Shown one piece after another: positions 61,031 to 64,000 of a stretch of 64,000 nucleotides of DNA. This DNA comes from Ihuprevotella massiliensis. GTDB lineage: Bacteria; Bacteroidota; Bacteroidia; Bacteroidales; Bacteroidaceae. The translations under genes were made by a program, and so were the position numbers. The DNA lies in NCBI GenBank assembly GCA_900095835.1, contig LT608321.1:1415085-1479084 (forward strand), read 5' to 3'. Below the pieces are notes generated by a model, which was not told the origin of the DNA, made no database searches, and worked only from the letters and a program-made list of their open reading frames with translations. How positions within the stretch are numbered: the first letter of the stretch is position 1; every line of letters begins with the position of its first letter.

Positions 61031-64000
61031 TTATAGATTTCTCTTGCTGCGGTGTTGCTCGTTTCTCAGGACACCCACAAGATTGCGTCCTTTGATTTCA
61101 AACTCCACGCGTCCACCCACGCCTCCTCCTCGGCTGTCGATGTCGAGCAGGTTTCTGAGCTTGTCGAGGGGAGCTACGACCTCGGGGTTGGTACTCGCGC
61201 CTGCGTACTCACCAAAGAGACCGAGGGTCGGTCCGTAGGCGATACCACCATTGGCAAACTTAGGGACTGAGTTTTTGGCACTCACCACTGAAGCGAGTAA
61301 GGCACCTACCATCGCAGCACCGATGGCTACACCCACAAAAGGCATCCATGCATGCGCTTTAAGTGTTTTCGCTGCTGCTGCGGTGGTATCTGCTGCTGCT
61401 TCTGTTCCTGCTGCGGTGGCTGCGGTGAGCGATGCGGTCGCTCCTGATGTAGATGCAGTTGCAGCAGTGGTGGTAGCCACAGCATGTCCTTCCTTGGCAA
61501 TCGTTCCAGCCGTGGTAGCTGCTGTCTGAGCTGTAGTAAGCGTAGTAATGAGTTGCGTGATAGTGGCTACATTTTGGAAGATACTTATTACGCCATCGAC
61601 AACAGCAGTGAGCTTTTTCCAAGCATTATCATTGCCTTCGAGAGCCGTTGTAATGTTGTCTATACCACTAGCCACGCTCTTGACGCTTCCCCAGCCCGAA
61701 AGGAGTTGTTTACCTACACTCTCACCAGCTTTCCCCATATCCTTGATGATTTTTGCCTTCTTCTCCCACAATTGTATCTCGCGGTTGATTCGTGCAGCTT
61801 CTTCAAGAGAGGCGGTTTGGAGTTTTGATGAGAGGATATCAATATTGCTATTAATATCTTTGAGTGTGGAAGCAGCCCCATTAAAGACGGCTTCTTGCCC
61901 AGCATTGCGGATACTTCTGCCTAGCTCATCCCACTTTTTGATTTGGCGGTTGATATCAGCAGCTTGTTCTAAGGTCGCTGTTTTGAGCTGTTCGGTAAGG
62001 ATATCAATATTCGCATTAATCTGTTCGAGTGTCTTAGCCTCTTCGTTTATGGTAGTTTTCGTAACGAGACCAGCATTCTTGATAGCATCCTCTTTATCAC
62101 GCCAAAGTTTAATCTGCTTATTGATGACAGCAGCTTCTTCTAGATTGGCTGTTTGAAGTTGCTCAGTAAGGATATCTATATTTGTAGAAATGTCTTTGAG
62201 CGTAGATGCATCTGACTTTATACCCTTTTGCTGAGCACCTGCACCAATTTTATTAAGTCTATCTAATTCCTTCTCGTACTGAGTGATTTCTTCGCGTAAA
62301 GCTTTGATGGATTCCTCGCTGGTGGCTTCGCGCAAAGCATTACGAGCTTTTTCAAGTTTATCCTCTGTCTTAGCAATAAGACCTACAGATGGTTTATTGA
62401 TGGTATTAGTATTAGCATGACCACCACCCCCACTATGTCCCCCTATTGCATTTCTAGGAGGATTTGTCTTTGGAGGTTGAAATTTATCTGTATTGGCATT
62501 CTTGCCACTTCCCCTATCTTTTGTCTTGGTCTCGACTGTTATGGTCTTTGTATCGTCTAGTCCCAGGAATTTCTTGAGCCATTCCCAAGCTATCTTGATT
62601 TTCTCAATTACCCAGTTGAAGGCTTTGACAAGGGCATCCTTAATGATACCAGCCAATTTCTTTACCACACCCCAAACCTTGTCACAAATAGCACGGAAGG
62701 TATCGCTCTTTTTATAAGCCAACACAACAATAGCAACGAGAGCAGCAATAGCCATAATAACAATCCCGATCGGGTTTGCAGATAGGGCTACGTTGAGAGC
62801 CCATTGAGCAACTGTCCATGTTTTACTAGCAAGTGCCACTGCTTTTTGTGCCACAGCACTTGCTATAATTGCAGCCGTGAGTTGTATACTAACGGCACGA
62901 GACGCTAAGGAAGCTACGGTAGAGCGTATCGTAGCTGCAGTAGATGCTACCCATGCTTTAACGTCTGCCCATTTGGCTGCGGTGAATGCCCACACAGCCT
63001 TTGAAGCCATGTATGCACCTTTGGCGAAAAGTATCAAGCCAGAGGTTGCTTGACCTGCCAACGCAGTATAGGTGACGTAGGGCTGAATGGCAGATGCTAC
63101 AGACCCTACCCATGAGAACATAGTGGAGAGTTGGTTGTGAAGCATCTGCGTGACCGCTTCTCCAGAGCCTGACATACTCTCAAAAGCGGCATCTATTGTC
63201 CCACCTGAGTCCGCCATCGCAGCCACGTTATTGCGGTACGTATCTGCTAGCTCGCCATTAAGGGGGATGAGTGCGCGTAGAGCTTCCGCTGAGCCAAAGA
63301 GTTTGCCGTAGATTTCTTCTGCTATCATGCCGTTGGCAGCGGCATAAGCCTTGACCGTACCATCGAGGTTAGTCAAAAAGTTTTGAAATCCCCCTGCTGC
63401 CTTGATGGCTGCTGCGTCAAACTGTATGCCCATGGCTTGTGCCATCTCGGTGGCTTCGGAGCTGGGCTTGACCAGCGCGGTGAAGATGGCAGCCATCTGC
63501 GTGCTCACCTCGTTGGTGTTGCCCGACACCCCAGTGAGGGTGGCAAAGCTCGCCATGAGCTCATCGACAGTGACCCCCAGCGTGGCAGCATTACCCGTGA
63601 CCCGTGGGAGAGCTTGGGCAAGCTGCTCAAAGGAGGTGACACCATTCTTGGCAGTGGTCTGTATCTTGTCTTGCAGGGCTGCAGCTTCGCTCCACTCCAG
63701 ACCATAGTTTTTGATGAGCGTGGAGGTGACGGTGACGGTCTGCCCGAGGTCGGCAATGCCCCCGACGGCAGACTTAGACGACTGCTCGAGGAAGGCAATC
63801 CAGTTGTCTTTGGGCACACCATTGGAGATCACTTGATAGAGCCCCGATGCCAGCTCCTCCTTGGCAAGGGGGATGGTGTTGGCAAGCTGCTCCACTTGCC
63901 CCGTGAGCAGCGAAAGCCCCTCTTTGCTCTCTCCAGCCATGGTGTTGACAGCGCGCATGCCCTTGTCGAAGGCGTTGAAGTCTTGGGCAATGCCCGAGAT
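61031..64000 (-). CDS. Phage tail tape measure protein, 5' end beyond the window
   Basis: At least 989 residues; the frame stays open to the right edge (ISGIAQDFNAFDKGMRAVNT). The TIGR01760-like core includes EELASGLYQVISNG, SFEQLAQALPRVTG and DELMASFATLTG. Hydrophobic segments (AAIIASAVAQKAVALAS, PIGIVIMAIAALVAIVVLAY) follow. A part with three or four near-repeats of NIDILTEQLQTANLEEAA-type sequence, each about 55-60 residues, lies at about 62220-61730. An Ala/Thr-rich stretch and a hydrophobic end complete it. It sets tail length and takes part in DNA delivery. Confidence 0.9.
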   Translation of the reverse strand: MSGIAQDFNAFDKGMRAVNTMAGESKEGLSLLTGQVEQLANTIPLAKEELASGLYQVISNGVPKDNWIAFLEQSSKSAVGGIADLGQTVTVTSTLIKNYGLEWSEAAALQDKIQTTAKNGVTSFEQLAQALPRVTGNAATLGVTVDELMASFATLTGVSGNTNEVSTQMAAIFTALVKPSSEATEMAQAMGIQFDAAAIKAAGGFQNFLTNLDGTVKAYAAANGMIAEEIYGKLFGSAEALRALIPLNGELADTYRNNVAAMADSGGTIDAAFESMSGSGEAVTQMLHNQLSTMFSWVGSVASAIQPYVTYTALAGQATSGLILFAKGAYMASKAVWAFTAAKWADVKAWVASTAATIRSTVASLASRAVSIQLTAAIIASAVAQKAVALASKTWTVAQWALNVALSANPIGIVIMAIAALVAIVVLAYKKSDTFRAICDKVWGVVKKLAGIIKDALVKAFNWVIEKIKIAWEWLKKFLGLDDTKTITVETKTKDRGSGKNANTDKFQPPKTNPPRNAIGGHSGGGGHANTNTINKPSVGLIAKTEDKLEKARNALREATSEESIKALREEITQYEKELDRLNKIGAGAQQKGIKSDASTLKDISTNIDILTEQLQTANLEEAAVINKQIKLWRDKEDAIKNAGLVTKTTINEEAKTLEQINANIDILTEQLKTATLEQAADINRQIKKWDELGRSIRNAGQEAVFNGAASTLKDINSNIDILSSKLQTASLEEAARINREIQLWEKKAKIIKDMGKAGESVGKQLLSGWGSVKSVASGIDNITTALEGNDNAWKKLTAVVDGVISIFQNVATITQLITTLTTAQTAATTAGTIAKEGHAVATTTAATASTSGATASLTAATAAGTEAAADTTAAAAKTLKAHAWMPFVGVAIGAAMVGALLASVVSAKNSVPKFANGGIAYGPTLGLFGEYAGASTNPEVVAPLDKLRNLLDIDSRGGGVGGRVEFEIKGRNLVGVLRNEQHRSKRNL

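Larger units (their letters stand above)
50385..64000 (-). mobile_element. Prophage, one end and tail module (continues past the right edge)
   Basis: From about 50.4 kb the genes are an HTH protein, small acidic orphans, a D12-class adenine methylase, four tail or fibre proteins and a tape measure protein. Nearly all lie on the minus strand. A plus-strand lipoprotein with its own promoter and terminator interrupts the order like a cargo gene. No integrase, att repeat, head, portal or lysis gene is visible in the window, so the exact left boundary is an estimate. Confidence 0.8.

Overview
The window looks like a chromosome segment of a Bacteroidales bacterium (Prevotellaceae or Porphyromonadaceae type). 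The evidence is the repeated Bacteroidetes promoter form (TTTG or TTG, 19-20 bp, TAnnTTTG), the run dapB / long lepB / WbqC-like gene, large secreted proteins with a terminal sorting-like tail, GH2 beta-galactosidases and an HcpR-type hcp promoter. I cannot name the species from sequence alone.

Layout. 1-8.6 kb: a large secreted Ig-like protein, an ECF sigma / anti-sigma pair, a THUMP-like methyltransferase, a VanX-type dipeptidase and a PagL-like outer-membrane lipid A deacylase. 8.6-18.2 kb: a beta-trefoil/GH2 beta-galactosidase, mutS, a small secreted protein and hcp. 18.2-19.4 kb has no protein gene; it holds one copy of a composite repeat and a candidate small RNA whose promoter and operator copy those of hcp. 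19.4-34.7 kb: three giant exported proteins (papain-like peptidase with LamG/PKD modules, GH2 enzyme with discoidin-like end, 1271-residue coiled surface protein) and a PepSY membrane protein. 35-42 kb: housekeeping genes (bcp, a 54-residue rubredoxin, WbqC-like, lepB, dapB, recO, tRNA-Glu, rpsT, a WYL regulator). 42.5-49.1 kb: a DEAD-box helicase with a long leader, a candidate structured RNA, and a TlpA-like/DsbD redox pair. 49.2-50.3 kb: a second copy of the composite repeat. From about 50.4 kb to the right edge: one end of a prophage with small early genes, a Dam-type methylase, a plus-strand lipoprotein cargo gene and a tail module ending in a tape measure protein that runs off the window. 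No integrase, head or lysis gene is visible here.

How the genes fit together: secreted GH2 enzymes, a peptidase and surface proteins fit a host-associated glycan and protein degrader. hcp, rubredoxin, bcp and DsbD/TlpA fit an anaerobe handling oxidative and nitrosative stress. The most unusual signals are non-coding: the hcp-like small RNA at 19.1-19.3 kb, a promoter-to-terminator structured RNA before the prophage lipoprotein (52.9-53.1 kb), another at 45.4-45.5 kb, the two-copy composite repeat with 21-bp phased sites, and heptamer repeats shared between bcp and a phage gene junction.
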